Of a stretch of 64,000 nt of DNA, positions 42,146 through 50,903 are shown in pieces. Where the stretch lies: NCBI RefSeq assembly GCF_003628505.1, contig NZ_RBZP01000011.1, positions 1 through 64,000 on the forward strand. Direction: 5' to 3'. A program made the translations under genes and the position numbers. Positions within the stretch are counted from its first letter, which is position 1. Every line of letters begins with the position of its first letter. Origin of the DNA: Oceanobacillus halophilus (GTDB lineage Bacteria > Bacillota > Bacilli > Bacillales > Amphibacillaceae). The notes under the pieces were generated by a model. It saw nothing but the letters and a program-made list of their open reading frames with translations. It was not told the DNA's origin and made no database searches.

Positions 42146-44880
42146 TTTACCTGCTCCCTAAAATAATCTAGTATCTTCTGTGATGTATTTTTTCTCAATA
42201 AAATATCAGTTGATTTATACATTTGAAGCGGGCCTTTTGAAAAATGAAAATTTAATTGTTCATCAGTTCGATCAGCATACTCTTCTAATAGGTATCCTTT
42301 ATCATCATAATAATCCGCCAAAACATTTTGAACTTCTATAAACTCGTTGTCTATGGACTCCAATTTTTGTTCCTTTTGTTCTATTAGGTCTATAACTGAC
42401 GATATTTTCTTTTCTAGGGTTTTATTTGATTTAGTTTCGGCCTTCTTCTGTAGTTCATCTCGTTCTGCTTCAAATTCCGCTATTTCGTCTTCTACATTTT
42501 TTATTTGCTTTTTATATTTATTTATTATTTCATCAATCTCCAAATAGTTAGGAGCAATCTCTAAATCAAATAGTTCATTTTCAGTTACATAATCATTTCT
42601 CTTGGTACGCTTATAACCCACAGATTCAATATTCGACATAAAAATAGGGTAATCCATCTTTTCAGATACTTTACTAAACACCCACCAAGGATTGTAATAA
42701 CCAAAAATATCCTTTAGATCCCTGTCATAACTACATAATTCCTTTATCTGCTCTTCATATTTTATCAATAATTCACTTACAGATAGTTCAGTATCTTCTT
42801 CAATAATATACTGATGAATTAATTTTATAATATTCTCCTTAGCCGTCTTATCGTCATCATCTTTTATAGATGGATACTTATTCTTATCCTTTCCATTGAT
42901 ATAAACCTTAATATAATTTTCGACTCTCGTTTTTAATTTACTCCATTCATTGCCTTGATTTTCCCATTCATCATTCCATTTCTTAAGCTCAGATTTTGTC
43001 TTTTTCTGTGCAAAAAGCAAACTAGTTTTTGTTGATGTATAGGGTTCAAACGTAACTTGAGGCAAGCTAACTACAGCCTTAACTTTAAAATATTTGTATA
43101 AGAAAAGCCTAATATATTTGTTTTCCAATGTATCAAATACATTTTCAGGAAGGACCACTGCAAATCTTCCATTTTCTTTAAGTAATTGGTACCATCTTTC
43201 AATAAACAAATTTTCAGAATTCCTTTTACCGCCAAACATAAAACTTTTAGTCAAATATTTTTTCGTTTCATCATCAAGACTTACACTGAATGGTGGGTTA
43301 CTGACTATAACATCAAATTTCCTATTAACTTCTTTATTTCCATAATAAGAATCTGGTTCTGATATTTTCAAATGATTAGGAGCAACTTCTTTATCATAAA
43401 ATCTAAATGGAAGTAATCCGTCCTGAACAAAGATATTAGTTGAACCGTCACCGTGAAGGATCATATTAACTTTTGAAGCAATCCCTAAATCAAAGTTAAT
43501 TTCAGAACCATATAAATACTCTGCAGCCCATTTGTTTTCCTTATAATCGGGTAAAAACAAGTCTTCATATTTCTCTTGGACTTGTCTACTGCTCTTTATG
43601 CTATCTGCTTGTTTATATTTAAGTTCTTTAGTAATTACCTTCATTGCTTCAATTAAAAATGTTCCGCTTCCACACGATGGATCAATAATATATGGTAGTT
43701 CCCTGTCCTTGTTTAATCTGTCAATCGCAAGTTTATCAATTTCTAATGCATAATACATAAATTGGACAATTGGTGTAGGGGTAAAGAATTGCCCCTTTGT
43801 TTGTTTAAAGCCATCACGTGTTATACTTTCAAAGAACTCACCTAATATATCTTTTCCATCTAAGGAATTCCTTCCTTCTAAAAAGGAAAATTTCTCCAAT
43901 TCCTGTACAGCATAAATTAGTTTATTAGCCGGAAACTTCTCTTCATTAATTACATATGCTTTTTCAATCTTCCTCTTATCGGTAATATTTAGTTTTTCCT
44001 TAAGGGCCCTTCTATAAAGCTGATTTATTCTGTTGAATACCTTCTCGGAATTCTCTATATTATTACCGTACTTATATATCTGAAAGTCGTACTCCTCTCC
44101 GTCTTCCTTTTCACTTTCATCCTGTATTTTTGCAAGTATAATATTAACTAATGAATAGAAAATTTCTGTGTCAGTAGTTCCCCCTCCACCCCATAAATAC
44201 TTATGGAGCTTACCACTTAAAGCTATAATCTCATTCCTATTAATTTGAGTTTTCAAATCATATTTGGAATCACCCTTTTTTAAAGGAACCTTTTTAGGTT
44301 GATTGTAACCAGGTGTTAATTCATCACCTATTACTGGTTTTCCTTCTTGCTCCCAATCGCTATAATTAGTAAATTTTTCATAATCAATTATAATAGCTTT
44401 ATCTTTTATAGCATTGTCATATATATCAATTGTATAGTAAACCAGATATTTTACCTTTGTATTATTTTTCCTTTCTTCCTCTTCGGCAAGATTAAATAAT
44501 TGTCCTTCTATATAGATTTGATCATGATCATATTTGTCAGGTGCTTTCACCTCAATAAAGAAAAAAGGATTATTTTCATCGTCCTTAACCTTAACATCAA
44601 TAAGACCATTATTAGATTTTGCTTTGGTTCTTCCCATAGTTTTATATGTATACTCTTCTTCTAAATCAATCAGTCCAGGATCATAATCCAGTTCGTTTAT
44701 CAACCTGTTAATCAGTGCAGCTCTAACAATTTCCTCATCGCCAGCAATTGTTCTTATGGTTTTATCCACTTGATTTATTTTTTCAGAATACTGTATTGAG
44801 CCAGTTTCAACATCCAACTTAACTGCCTTTATTTCAGCTTGGTTTACTGTTGATTGAATCTTACTTTTCCAATTTTCCAC
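42136..44880 (-). CDS. Fused nuclease-adenine methyltransferase (R-M subunit)
   Basis: This is a 914-aa protein. The N-terminal domain has a PD-(D/E)xK-type nuclease core: Asp95 in LIDVKVK and Glu110-x-Lys112 in FFFIEVKAP. The middle holds an N6-adenine methylase with motif I DPSCGSGTF (about 400-408) and motif IV NPPF (528-531). A coiled-coil region follows (about 790-860). No helicase or translocase domain is present, so this is not a classical type I HsdR. With the separate S subunit, the arrangement resembles type IIG/IIB enzymes such as BcgI. The start is a GTG after AAGGAGG. Confidence 0.82.
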   Translation of the reverse strand: MENWKSKIQSTVNQAEIKAVKLDVETGSIQYSEKINQVDKTIRTIAGDEEIVRAALINRLINELDYDPGLIDLEEEYTYKTMGRTKAKSNNGLIDVKVKDDENNPFFFIEVKAPDKYDHDQIYIEGQLFNLAEEEERKNNTKVKYLVYYTIDIYDNAIKDKAIIIDYEKFTNYSDWEQEGKPVIGDELTPGYNQPKKVPLKKGDSKYDLKTQINRNEIIALSGKLHKYLWGGGGTTDTEIFYSLVNIILAKIQDESEKEDGEEYDFQIYKYGNNIENSEKVFNRINQLYRRALKEKLNITDKRKIEKAYVINEEKFPANKLIYAVQELEKFSFLEGRNSLDGKDILGEFFESITRDGFKQTKGQFFTPTPIVQFMYYALEIDKLAIDRLNKDRELPYIIDPSCGSGTFLIEAMKVITKELKYKQADSIKSSRQVQEKYEDLFLPDYKENKWAAEYLYGSEINFDLGIASKVNMILHGDGSTNIFVQDGLLPFRFYDKEVAPNHLKISEPDSYYGNKEVNRKFDVIVSNPPFSVSLDDETKKYLTKSFMFGGKRNSENLFIERWYQLLKENGRFAVVLPENVFDTLENKYIRLFLYKYFKVKAVVSLPQVTFEPYTSTKTSLLFAQKKTKSELKKWNDEWENQGNEWSKLKTRVENYIKVYINGKDKNKYPSIKDDDDKTAKENIIKLIHQYIIEEDTELSVSELLIKYEEQIKELCSYDRDLKDIFGYYNPWWVFSKVSEKMDYPIFMSNIESVGYKRTKRNDYVTENELFDLEIAPNYLEIDEIINKYKKQIKNVEDEIAEFEAERDELQKKAETKSNKTLEKKISSVIDLIEQKEQKLESIDNEFIEVQNVLADYYDDKGYLLEEYADRTDEQLNFHFSKGPLQMYKSTDILLRKNTSQKILDYFREQVKWD

Positions 44881-45077
44881 TACAAGTCCTCCTTAGTATT
44901 TTAAAGACAAAGCTAGAATATAGATACTTATATTAATATTACCAGATGCAATCTAATTATATCACTTCAATTTACCCTGTGAAATTATTATCTAAATTAA
45001 TAATAATCCCCTACTACTTCAATATATAATTTAGCATGTTCAAGTTCTTTCAAATCAAGAATGACTCCTGTATTATA

Positions 45078-45108
45078 AAAGAGCTCAACCCGTGCGGTTA
45101 AGCTCTTT
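45078..45108 (-). terminator. Terminator between HNH gene and R-M genes
   Basis: AAAGAGCTCAACC / GGTTAAGCTCTTT around a five-base loop, with T runs on both strands. It ends the HNH transcription unit. Confidence 0.85.
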
Positions 45109-45134
45109 TTTTAAGGTCATTATCTATATCTTTT

Positions 45135-46058
45135 TTAAGATTTAAAAATGACTTTACGATGCCATTTCATGTATTCCATTTGTTTTTTGTTTATTTTTAA
45201 TTTAATTTGATTATGGATGTTAAGTAATATGCAAGTTGGTTCATCTATACTTGAGGAAATAAGTATATCTCCATTATCATTAAAAGTGACATATCCTTTG
45301 TCGAATAATGCATCATGGTTAGGGCATAACAGTAATCCATTATTAACATCTAACCTTTCGTAATTATTACTTTTATTCCAAGGCTTGATATGACTTGCTA
45401 TTAGAAACCGTTCATCAGTTACACCGCATAACTTACATTTCTTTTCCAATTTAATTAGTTTTTTCTTGAAGATTGATTGGCCAATTCGGGACTTTACAAA
45501 TAACTCTTTTTCCGTATCATTCAGAAACTCCCTGGATTCTATTTCATTGTTAATTTCTGCTATTACTTCTTTCTGACTGTTAGTAGTTAGAACTTCCTCT
45601 CTTCTAACATTGTTATAACCCTCGACTACACCAAACAACATATCAGCCAGTTCGTCAGTTACTCTAAATAAATAACCTGTATTACCTCGTCCTATACGAT
45701 TAAAAGGTGCATACTTATTACCTTGAAGTCTTAGTATCTCCTCCATATAATTCTTATAAACAACAGGATTTGGAAGATCAATATATTCCGCTTCTACAAG
45801 CCAGCCTTGTTTCTCCCACAAATCTAGTTCATCTAAATCTAAAGGTCTATCATGTTTTCTCGCATCTTCTTTAGCAATAATAATCGAATTCATTTTACCT
45901 TTATAACTATTAAATATGATATCTCCTTTTCGTACTTTACCAACATCTGACCAGTGATGAACTGACTGCCCTGCATGGTTCTTTTGTGGGGCCCATAAAT
46001 AACCGCCATTTCTTTCCTCTTTGTAACTTTTATTCTGAAACACAAGATAATAATTCAT
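45135..46058 (-). CDS. HNH endonuclease with EVE/PUA-like N-terminal domain
   Basis: This is a 307-aa protein. Residues 1-150 look like an EVE/PUA-type domain (MNYYLVFQNKSY, HHWSDV, VRKGDIIFNSYKG), a fold that reads modified bases. The C-terminal part is an HNH nuclease with CKLCGV, SHIKPW and NGLLLCPNHDALFDKG. This is the architecture of type IV-like restriction enzymes that cut modified DNA. I start at the ATG at 46058, which follows AAGAGG; the longer frame would overlap the UDG-like gene. It is probably translated with that upstream gene, 16 bases away. Confidence 0.78.
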   Translation of the reverse strand: MNYYLVFQNKSYKEERNGGYLWAPQKNHAGQSVHHWSDVGKVRKGDIIFNSYKGKMNSIIIAKEDARKHDRPLDLDELDLWEKQGWLVEAEYIDLPNPVVYKNYMEEILRLQGNKYAPFNRIGRGNTGYLFRVTDELADMLFGVVEGYNNVRREEVLTTNSQKEVIAEINNEIESREFLNDTEKELFVKSRIGQSIFKKKLIKLEKKCKLCGVTDERFLIASHIKPWNKSNNYERLDVNNGLLLCPNHDALFDKGYVTFNDNGDILISSSIDEPTCILLNIHNQIKLKINKKQMEYMKWHRKVIFKS

Positions 46059-46074
46059 ATATATAACCTCTTTA

Positions 46075-46932
46075 CTAACCAATTTCGTTTTTAAGATCTT
46101 TTCCATATTGCTGCAAGTTTTTAATTGTAAAATTACGTGGATTACCAAGGTTTACCGATAACCCTATTAATGTATGTTGGTTAAATTTTCCAATCCAATA
46201 CGTAGATGATTTTCTATCCCCAGCCTTATTTAGATGAATTCTTTTTTTACTATGTTGTATTAAGATATTTTCTCTAAAGATATCCCTTAAGTAATTAAAA
46301 TTAGTCCTTCCAAAACTAATTATTACTGTTGGTTCAGGAGAGACAATTTGTAATAAATTAAATAAAAAGTTTTGAGCCCAGTTATTTATAAATAGATCCT
46401 TTTCAGCTTGAATTCTAATTTCTTTAAAGTCTGATATAGTGGCAAATGGAAACAAATCCAAATGAATACCGGTATATTCATAATTATTACTTGTATAAAA
46501 AGATGCGCCAAAGCCATTCAAAAAGGCTTCCACCTTAAATCCACCTGCTTTTCCAAACCAGTTAGTATATGGGTTCCCATTTCTTGAAAAGTACCCATTA
46601 AAACTATTAATTACTTCATTTTGTAAATGTGTTGAAGTAATTATATCTTGAAGTGCTTCATTATCTTCCAAAGCCCTAAATCTTGGTTTTTTTAAATACC
46701 TAAGTTCATTTTCTTTCAGCAATTTTGCTTCAGCCTTATGTAAATCCAAGAACTCTTCTCGTGACGGATTGGCACCTATTGTAATAATTTTGGCTTTATT
46801 TGTATTGCAGTCTCCAAACCATAATATTGGAGGAGCTTTTAGCAGCAATTCATCCCTCCAACCAGGTAATAACTGTAACTCAAGTTGCTTATTTACAGCC
46901 TCTACTAATAAATTATTGGCTAAGTTATTCAA
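46075..46932 (-). CDS. Uracil-DNA-glycosylase-fold-like protein
   Basis: This 285-aa protein has two weak UDG-like blocks: IITIGANPSREEF (like the GxNP motif) and VIISFGRTNFNYL. A conserved HLDLFPFATISD segment lies between them. UDG-fold proteins remove or bind modified bases. The catalytic residues are not certain, so this is a fold prediction. The start is a TTG at 46932 after AAAGGGGA. It lies 16 bases before the EVE-HNH gene on the same strand, which suggests they act together on modified phage DNA. Confidence 0.55.
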   Translation of the reverse strand: MNNLANNLLVEAVNKQLELQLLPGWRDELLLKAPPILWFGDCNTNKAKIITIGANPSREEFLDLHKAEAKLLKENELRYLKKPRFRALEDNEALQDIITSTHLQNEVINSFNGYFSRNGNPYTNWFGKAGGFKVEAFLNGFGASFYTSNNYEYTGIHLDLFPFATISDFKEIRIQAEKDLFINNWAQNFLFNLLQIVSPEPTVIISFGRTNFNYLRDIFRENILIQHSKKRIHLNKAGDRKSSTYWIGKFNQHTLIGLSVNLGNPRNFTIKNLQQYGKDLKNEIG

Positions 46933-47003
46933 TGTAAGGTCCCCTTTAAAAATATACAATAATACTGGCACATTAGCTTTGATCCCTTATAACAGTAATA
47001 AAT

Positions 47004-47164
47004 CTACCTATTCACAAAGTCTAAGAATTTACCATAGTCCTTTAAAGCATAATGTATTTCATATAAGTCTTTATGAGTTACCGTATTAATGGTATCCAGA
47101 ATAACTTCATCCTCCCCTCTATAATGTTTTTACAATTAGGGCAATAAAGATAATCTTTATTCAT
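47004..47164 (-). pseudogene. Small zinc-ribbon-like protein gene with a frameshift
   Basis: On the minus strand an ATG at 47164 follows GAGGGAT and encodes MNKDYLYCPNCKNII, with a CxxC motif. At the GGGG run near 47113-47117 the frame shifts; one added base would join it to a frame encoding about 37 further residues (GEDEVILDTINTVTHKDLY and on) to a TAG at 47004. The intact protein would be about 53 aa. It may be a true mutation, a programmed shift or a sequencing error. No homologue is known to me. Confidence 0.45.
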
Positions 47165-47205
47165 TCATATCCCTCATAATTACCTTTTTGTTAACATATT
47201 AAATG

Positions 47206-47583
47206 CTAAACCAAAATCTGCTCATGACTAAATATCCCTTTTAACTCATGATAGACTTCTTGTAATAAATAAAATTCTTCTTGTTGAATGGGCTTGCTAT
47301 GGGCAATTTTGTTTCTGATTGAGGTGATGTTACGTAGCTTTTTTAAAGTAGAAGCTGATGAAGAATTAATACAATCGTAACTAGAAGCTAAACTAATTAG
47401 TTCATGTAGATAAAATTCATGTATATCTCGTTTAACCAATGGCTTGTACTTATTTAGTGTTGGTGCCTTTATCATCCACCCAATGCCATATTTTCTGATC
47501 ATGATAGTTTCAATTTCTTCTCGTAATAAATTTTCAATCTCATATAGCAACCCATACGCCTCTTTCATAAATTCAACATGCAA
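47206..47583 (-). CDS. HEPN-like small protein
   Basis: This is a 125-aa, largely helical protein. The segment RNKIAH near residue 88 fits the HEPN-family R-x4-H ribonuclease motif. It follows a YxxCI segment and a helical region with EIE and LL patterns. HEPN domains occur in toxins and abortive-infection proteins, so a defence role is plausible; no antitoxin partner is clear. The start is a TTG after AGGAGG. It lies between the replication genes and the defence cargo. Confidence 0.55.
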   Translation of the reverse strand: MHVEFMKEAYGLLYEIENLLREEIETIMIRKYGIGWMIKAPTLNKYKPLVKRDIHEFYLHELISLASSYDCINSSSASTLKKLRNITSIRNKIAHSKPIQQEEFYLLQEVYHELKGIFSHEQILV

Positions 47584-47783
47584 CTCTCACACCTCCTAAT
47601 TATCATAATATTACCACAAAACAAAGGGGAATTACGGTTGAAAAATAATTATTCAATAAATATTTATAAATTTAGTTATTTTGTCAAATTCATTTATAAA
47701 ACTAGAACACTTTCATCAACTATTAATTCTGCAATGAAATAAAATTGAATAGACGATATTAAAATGAATAAAAATCATTAAGA

Positions 47784-47812
47784 GCGCAGTAGTGAATCTG
47801 CGCCCTTTTTTA
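47784..47812. terminator. Terminator in the 350-base gap before the replication genes
   Basis: GCGCAG-TAGTGAAT-CTGCGC followed by CCTTTTTT on the plus strand. The minus strand tail is weaker. The gap 47584-47932 contains no gene; it probably separates the DnaC-like gene (minus) from the HEPN-like gene. The rest of the gap is AT-rich with no further feature. Confidence 0.65.
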
Positions 47813-47932
47813 TGCGTTGGAAAAATCAACTTCATGGAGTGTTCTTACCTTTCCTTACCTGGTATTGAACATCCTTCTTAACATTAAATTGCATATTTTT
47901 GCGGTCCCAGTATATCACTTTCTATCAATGAT

Positions 47933-48811
47933 TTATTTAATTAAAAATTTCTTTCTATAATCATCTGTTACAAGTTTGATAAACTTGGTATTATTATATA
48001 GACGACTATAAACACGTTCACCGATGGCAGTCGGTAAGTGTTTTTCGTTATAATTAGTTGTATAGATCGTTGGCTTCCTAATTCTGAGGTTAACGATCTC
48101 AAACAATTCCTTTTTACTCCAGTCAAATTCATCTTTACTTTTTGCCTCAGAGCCTAAATCATCCAATATTAATAAATCAAATCGCTTAATATCTTTATAT
48201 ATATCTTCTTTAGTATAACTAGAACCTTTATTAAAAGTAGACTGAATCTTTCCTAGTAATTTTCCAGTTGTTATAAAGCCCACAAGAAAACCTTTTTTTC
48301 GTAAAGTTCTTGCTATAGCCGTCACTAAATGTGTTTTACCCGTTCCAGGATTACCCATAATTAATAGGTTATATCTTCTTTCTGGTTCAATTTCGGTAAA
48401 TTTTTTTACATATTCAATCGATGTTCTCTTTGCTTCGAATACATTACTATTACTATCAACCAAAAAGTTCTTAAAGCCCGCATGTTTTAAGTCATCCGGT
48501 ATTTCCCAATATTGTTTTTCAAACCTTTTACTTAAATATTCTTTGGTACTTATATGATTTGCCTTCAAAACCTTTGCCAACTCTTTCTGATCCGTACATG
48601 ATTTACAATTAATACTTTGTTCATTAATAGCAGGTGTCCATTCCTTCTTTTCATAAAATCGATATTCTGGTACAGTAGTCATTTTGCTACATATTACACA
48701 TTTCCGTTCTGAAGCTCTTACATCAAAATCATCACGATCTTTAAGCTCAGTAACAAAATGCTTCAAACAATGTTTCATTAATGCGGGGAAGTCAGTTGTA
48801 ACATTTTTCAT
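47933..48811 (-). CDS. DnaC/IstB-like AAA+ helicase loader
   Basis: This is a 292-aa ATPase. The N-terminal part has cysteine pairs (CVICSK and CKSC) that may bind zinc. The AAA+ core has Walker A GNPGTGKTH and Walker B LLILDDLGSE, followed by a sensor-like NYNEKHLP segment and an ARG-type Arg near GERVYSRL. Such proteins load the replicative helicase on phage or plasmid origins. It is preceded by the replication initiator gene, 12 bases away, so they form the replication module of the element. Confidence 0.88.
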   Translation of the reverse strand: MKNVTTDFPALMKHCLKHFVTELKDRDDFDVRASERKCVICSKMTTVPEYRFYEKKEWTPAINEQSINCKSCTDQKELAKVLKANHISTKEYLSKRFEKQYWEIPDDLKHAGFKNFLVDSNSNVFEAKRTSIEYVKKFTEIEPERRYNLLIMGNPGTGKTHLVTAIARTLRKKGFLVGFITTGKLLGKIQSTFNKGSSYTKEDIYKDIKRFDLLILDDLGSEAKSKDEFDWSKKELFEIVNLRIRKPTIYTTNYNEKHLPTAIGERVYSRLYNNTKFIKLVTDDYRKKFLIK

Positions 48812-48823
48812 AGATTATACCTC

Positions 48824-49657
48824 CTAAAAAGGGAGTTCTTCTTCCAACACCTCAATCTCTCTTATATCTTTTTTGGTAACTATTTTATTTCTACCTTGGT
48901 TACTGAACATATCTTTTAGGCGCGGAACTCCACCATCTTTTTTATTTTTCAATCTAGTATCAAAGTGATAATTATAATCTTCAACAGCAGCTAGTGTATA
49001 CAGCCCTTTGTCGTGTAGCTTTTTTAGAATTGCATTAATATACGTCTCAGGGTTATCTGGTTTATGCATATTAGCCCTATTAATAGTTTCACAGATAATT
49101 TCTTCCGGTTCATGAAAGTTACTACTCTTAATCCAATATTCTAGTTTATTCTTCCAATCAATTGATGGATTACCAAACGCCTTTTCATATTCTAATAATG
49201 GCGCAGATTTTTTAAATTGATCATCTCTTTCTTTAGATTTATCTTTATGTATTTCTTGGTTGTCTATTTCACCAATACTTTCATTGGTAATTTCACCAAA
49301 GGTTCTATTGTCTTTTTCACCATTGGCTTTTTTACCGTTGGTTGTTTTGCCAATCCATTCATCATGATTTTTATTAAAGGTAATTTTTCTGTAACTACCT
49401 GATTTAATTTTTTGCAAGATAACTCTTCTATCTTCTAACCTTTTTAATTCCCGTTGAATTTGCCTAGAATCGCAACCGGTAGCCTTGCTCAGAAAAGAAA
49501 GCGACATATTATGCCATCTTCTATTAAAACCGTAAGTATATCGCCAAATAATAAAAAGTAAACGATACTGTGTAGGACTTAATTTAATTTTGGAAATCTC
49601 CTCTAATATCTCATTGGCAATCATTGTATATCCATTTTCCAACTGTACATTTGCCAT
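48824..49657 (-). CDS. Phage-type replication initiator (RepO-like)
   Basis: This 277-aa protein has an N-terminal winged-helix domain of the phage replication protein O type (MANVQLENGYTMIANEILEEI, RLLFIIWRYTYGFNRRWHNMSLSFLSKATG). A linker rich in Gly, Asn and Lys follows, then a C-terminal helical part. It would bind the element's origin and recruit the DnaC-like loader. GGTGA precedes the ATG. The linker contains a degenerate repeat (NGKKANGEKDN, GEITNESIGEIDN) where iterons might lie in the DNA, but I did not find a clear iteron set. Confidence 0.8.
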   Translation of the reverse strand: MANVQLENGYTMIANEILEEISKIKLSPTQYRLLFIIWRYTYGFNRRWHNMSLSFLSKATGCDSRQIQRELKRLEDRRVILQKIKSGSYRKITFNKNHDEWIGKTTNGKKANGEKDNRTFGEITNESIGEIDNQEIHKDKSKERDDQFKKSAPLLEYEKAFGNPSIDWKNKLEYWIKSSNFHEPEEIICETINRANMHKPDNPETYINAILKKLHDKGLYTLAAVEDYNYHFDTRLKNKKDGGVPRLKDMFSNQGRNKIVTKKDIREIEVLEEELPF

Positions 49658-49689
49658 TCACCTCACCCACTTCGATATTTGTTTTATTA

Positions 49690-49962
49690 TTAACTCGAAC
49701 TTTGCTTCATCCAATTTTGTAATTCTTTTCGATTCAAGCGGATAACTTGTCCCCTTTGAAAATATGGGATTTCCTTTTCTACTATCATTTTACGAACAGT
49801 AGGAACACTTACCTTTAAATATTCCGCTGCTTCACGAATTGTCATAACTTCCTCATACACATCTCCCTCATTAACTTCAGTCAATACTTCATGTAGGACT
49901 TCCCTTAATTCCTTTTTATCCACTAGTATTGTTCCACTAGGTAATTCCAATTTAAAATTCAC
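49690..49962 (-). CDS. Excisionase-family DNA-binding protein
   Basis: This is a 90-aa protein with a C-terminal MerR/excisionase-type winged helix (MTIREAAEYLKVSVPTVRKMIVEKEIPYFQRGQVIRLNRKELQNWM). Such small proteins guide excision or regulate expression of integrative elements. It overlaps the upstream Cro-like gene by 11 bases, so it is co-translated. It is likely the Xis of this element, although activity is not shown. Confidence 0.75.
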   Translation of the reverse strand: MNFKLELPSGTILVDKKELREVLHEVLTEVNEGDVYEEVMTIREAAEYLKVSVPTVRKMIVEKEIPYFQRGQVIRLNRKELQNWMKQSSS

Positions 49963-50221
49963 TTACATCTACCCCCTTTAATTCAATATGAGTACAGAAA
50001 AAATTAATATCCTTCTCAAGTGTTTGTGCAATCTGCTGAATAGTAGAATGGCGAACTCTTTTTTTATTACCTCTTTCTATTTCTCCGATAGTCTTTCTCG
50101 TAACCCCTGACTCAGCGGCTAACTTAGATATTGTCCAATTTTTTCTTACACGTGCAATTCGTATCTTAGCCCCATCAATTTTAAAGTACCTCTTTTGTGT
50201 TATTTCAACTGTACAATCCAT
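49952..50221 (-). CDS. XRE-family (Cro-like) regulator
   Basis: This is an 89-aa protein with a helix-turn-helix of the Cro/CI type (WTISKLAAESGVTRKTIGEIERGNK). It lies opposite the larger repressor gene, across a region with three operator-like palindromes, which is the classical Cro/CI layout. I use the ATG at 50221 because GGAGGGTGA precedes it; an ATG 15 bases upstream has no good site. It would control the excision/replication genes downstream. Confidence 0.75.
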   Translation of the reverse strand: MDCTVEITQKRYFKIDGAKIRIARVRKNWTISKLAAESGVTRKTIGEIERGNKKRVRHSTIQQIAQTLEKDINFFCTHIELKGVDVSEF

Positions 50222-50237
50222 TTTCTCACCCTCCATT

Positions 50238-50314
50238 TACTCATTTTGTGTACAAATTAATAATAACAACTCATTTTGAGTAATTCAAGTTGATTTTTGT
50301 ATTCATTATGTGTA
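50238..50314. promoter_or_regulatory. Divergent operator region with three palindromic sites
   Basis: TACTCATTTTGTGTA (50238-50252), ACTCATTTTGAGTA (50269-50282) and TATTCATTATGTGTA (50300-50314) share the pattern ACTCA-NNN-TGAGT. The middle site is perfect. They lie between the Cro-like and repressor genes, about 31 bases apart, suggesting three operators as in lambda. Confidence 0.7.
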
Positions 50315-50353
50315 ATATTAACTTGTAACTACTCATTAAGGAGGAATATTAAA

Positions 50354-50899
50354 TTGATTGGAACTAGGATCAGAGACTTAAGAAAAGAGAAAAGCATGAC
50401 GTTGAGAGAACTTGCTGAAGAACTAGAAGTTGCATTTACTACTTTAGGTAATTACGAACGGGGAGATAGACAGCCAGAACTAGATTTTATTTTTAAAGTG
50501 GCTAGATACTTTGGTGTTTCTGTTGATTATCTAACCGGCTATAAGGATGCAAGAAATTATGATGAATTTCTTTTGATGAATAACATTAACAATATATCTA
50601 ATGTACTAGATTATGCTGAACCTGAAACCAAGAAGTTAATACTCAATATGCATAATAAATTGACTGGATTAACTTACGATATTCCTAGATCAAAGAATCA
50701 TAAAGAAGCAGAAACCTTAAATAAGATTTTTGAATCCATTTCTAATATTAAGAAGGGATTGGGGCTTGGAATTTTGGAAATCGCTGATAACAAGTATGAA
50801 TATGCAAAAAGGTTTCTAAAGGAAAAGGAAAAAATGGACCAAAGTTTTAATGAGTTATTTGAAATATACACCGAAAGGCAAAATCCAAAGGAGGGATAA
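50354..50899 (+). CDS. CI-like repressor (XRE-family)
   Basis: This 181-aa protein has an N-terminal XRE helix-turn-helix (MTLRELAEELEVAFTTLGNYERGDRQPELDFIFKVARYFGVSVDYLTGYK) in residues about 5-60, and a helical C-terminal part. It is like the ImmR repressor of ICEBs1 and phage-like repressors. I start at a TTG (50354), which is preceded by AAGGAGGA; an upstream ATG gives an unlikely hydrophobic extension. The integrase follows on the same strand with a five-base gap. Confidence 0.8.
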   Translation: MIGTRIRDLRKEKSMTLRELAEELEVAFTTLGNYERGDRQPELDFIFKVARYFGVSVDYLTGYKDARNYDEFLLMNNINNISNVLDYAEPETKKLILNMHNKLTGLTYDIPRSKNHKEAETLNKIFESISNIKKGLGLGILEIADNKYEYAKRFLKEKEKMDQSFNELFEIYTERQNPKEG

Positions 50900-50903
50900 T
50901 AAA

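Noticed and set aside
42136-44880. Classical type I restriction system
   Set aside because: There is an S subunit and a methylase, but no helicase-bearing HsdR; the nuclease core is fused to the methylase.
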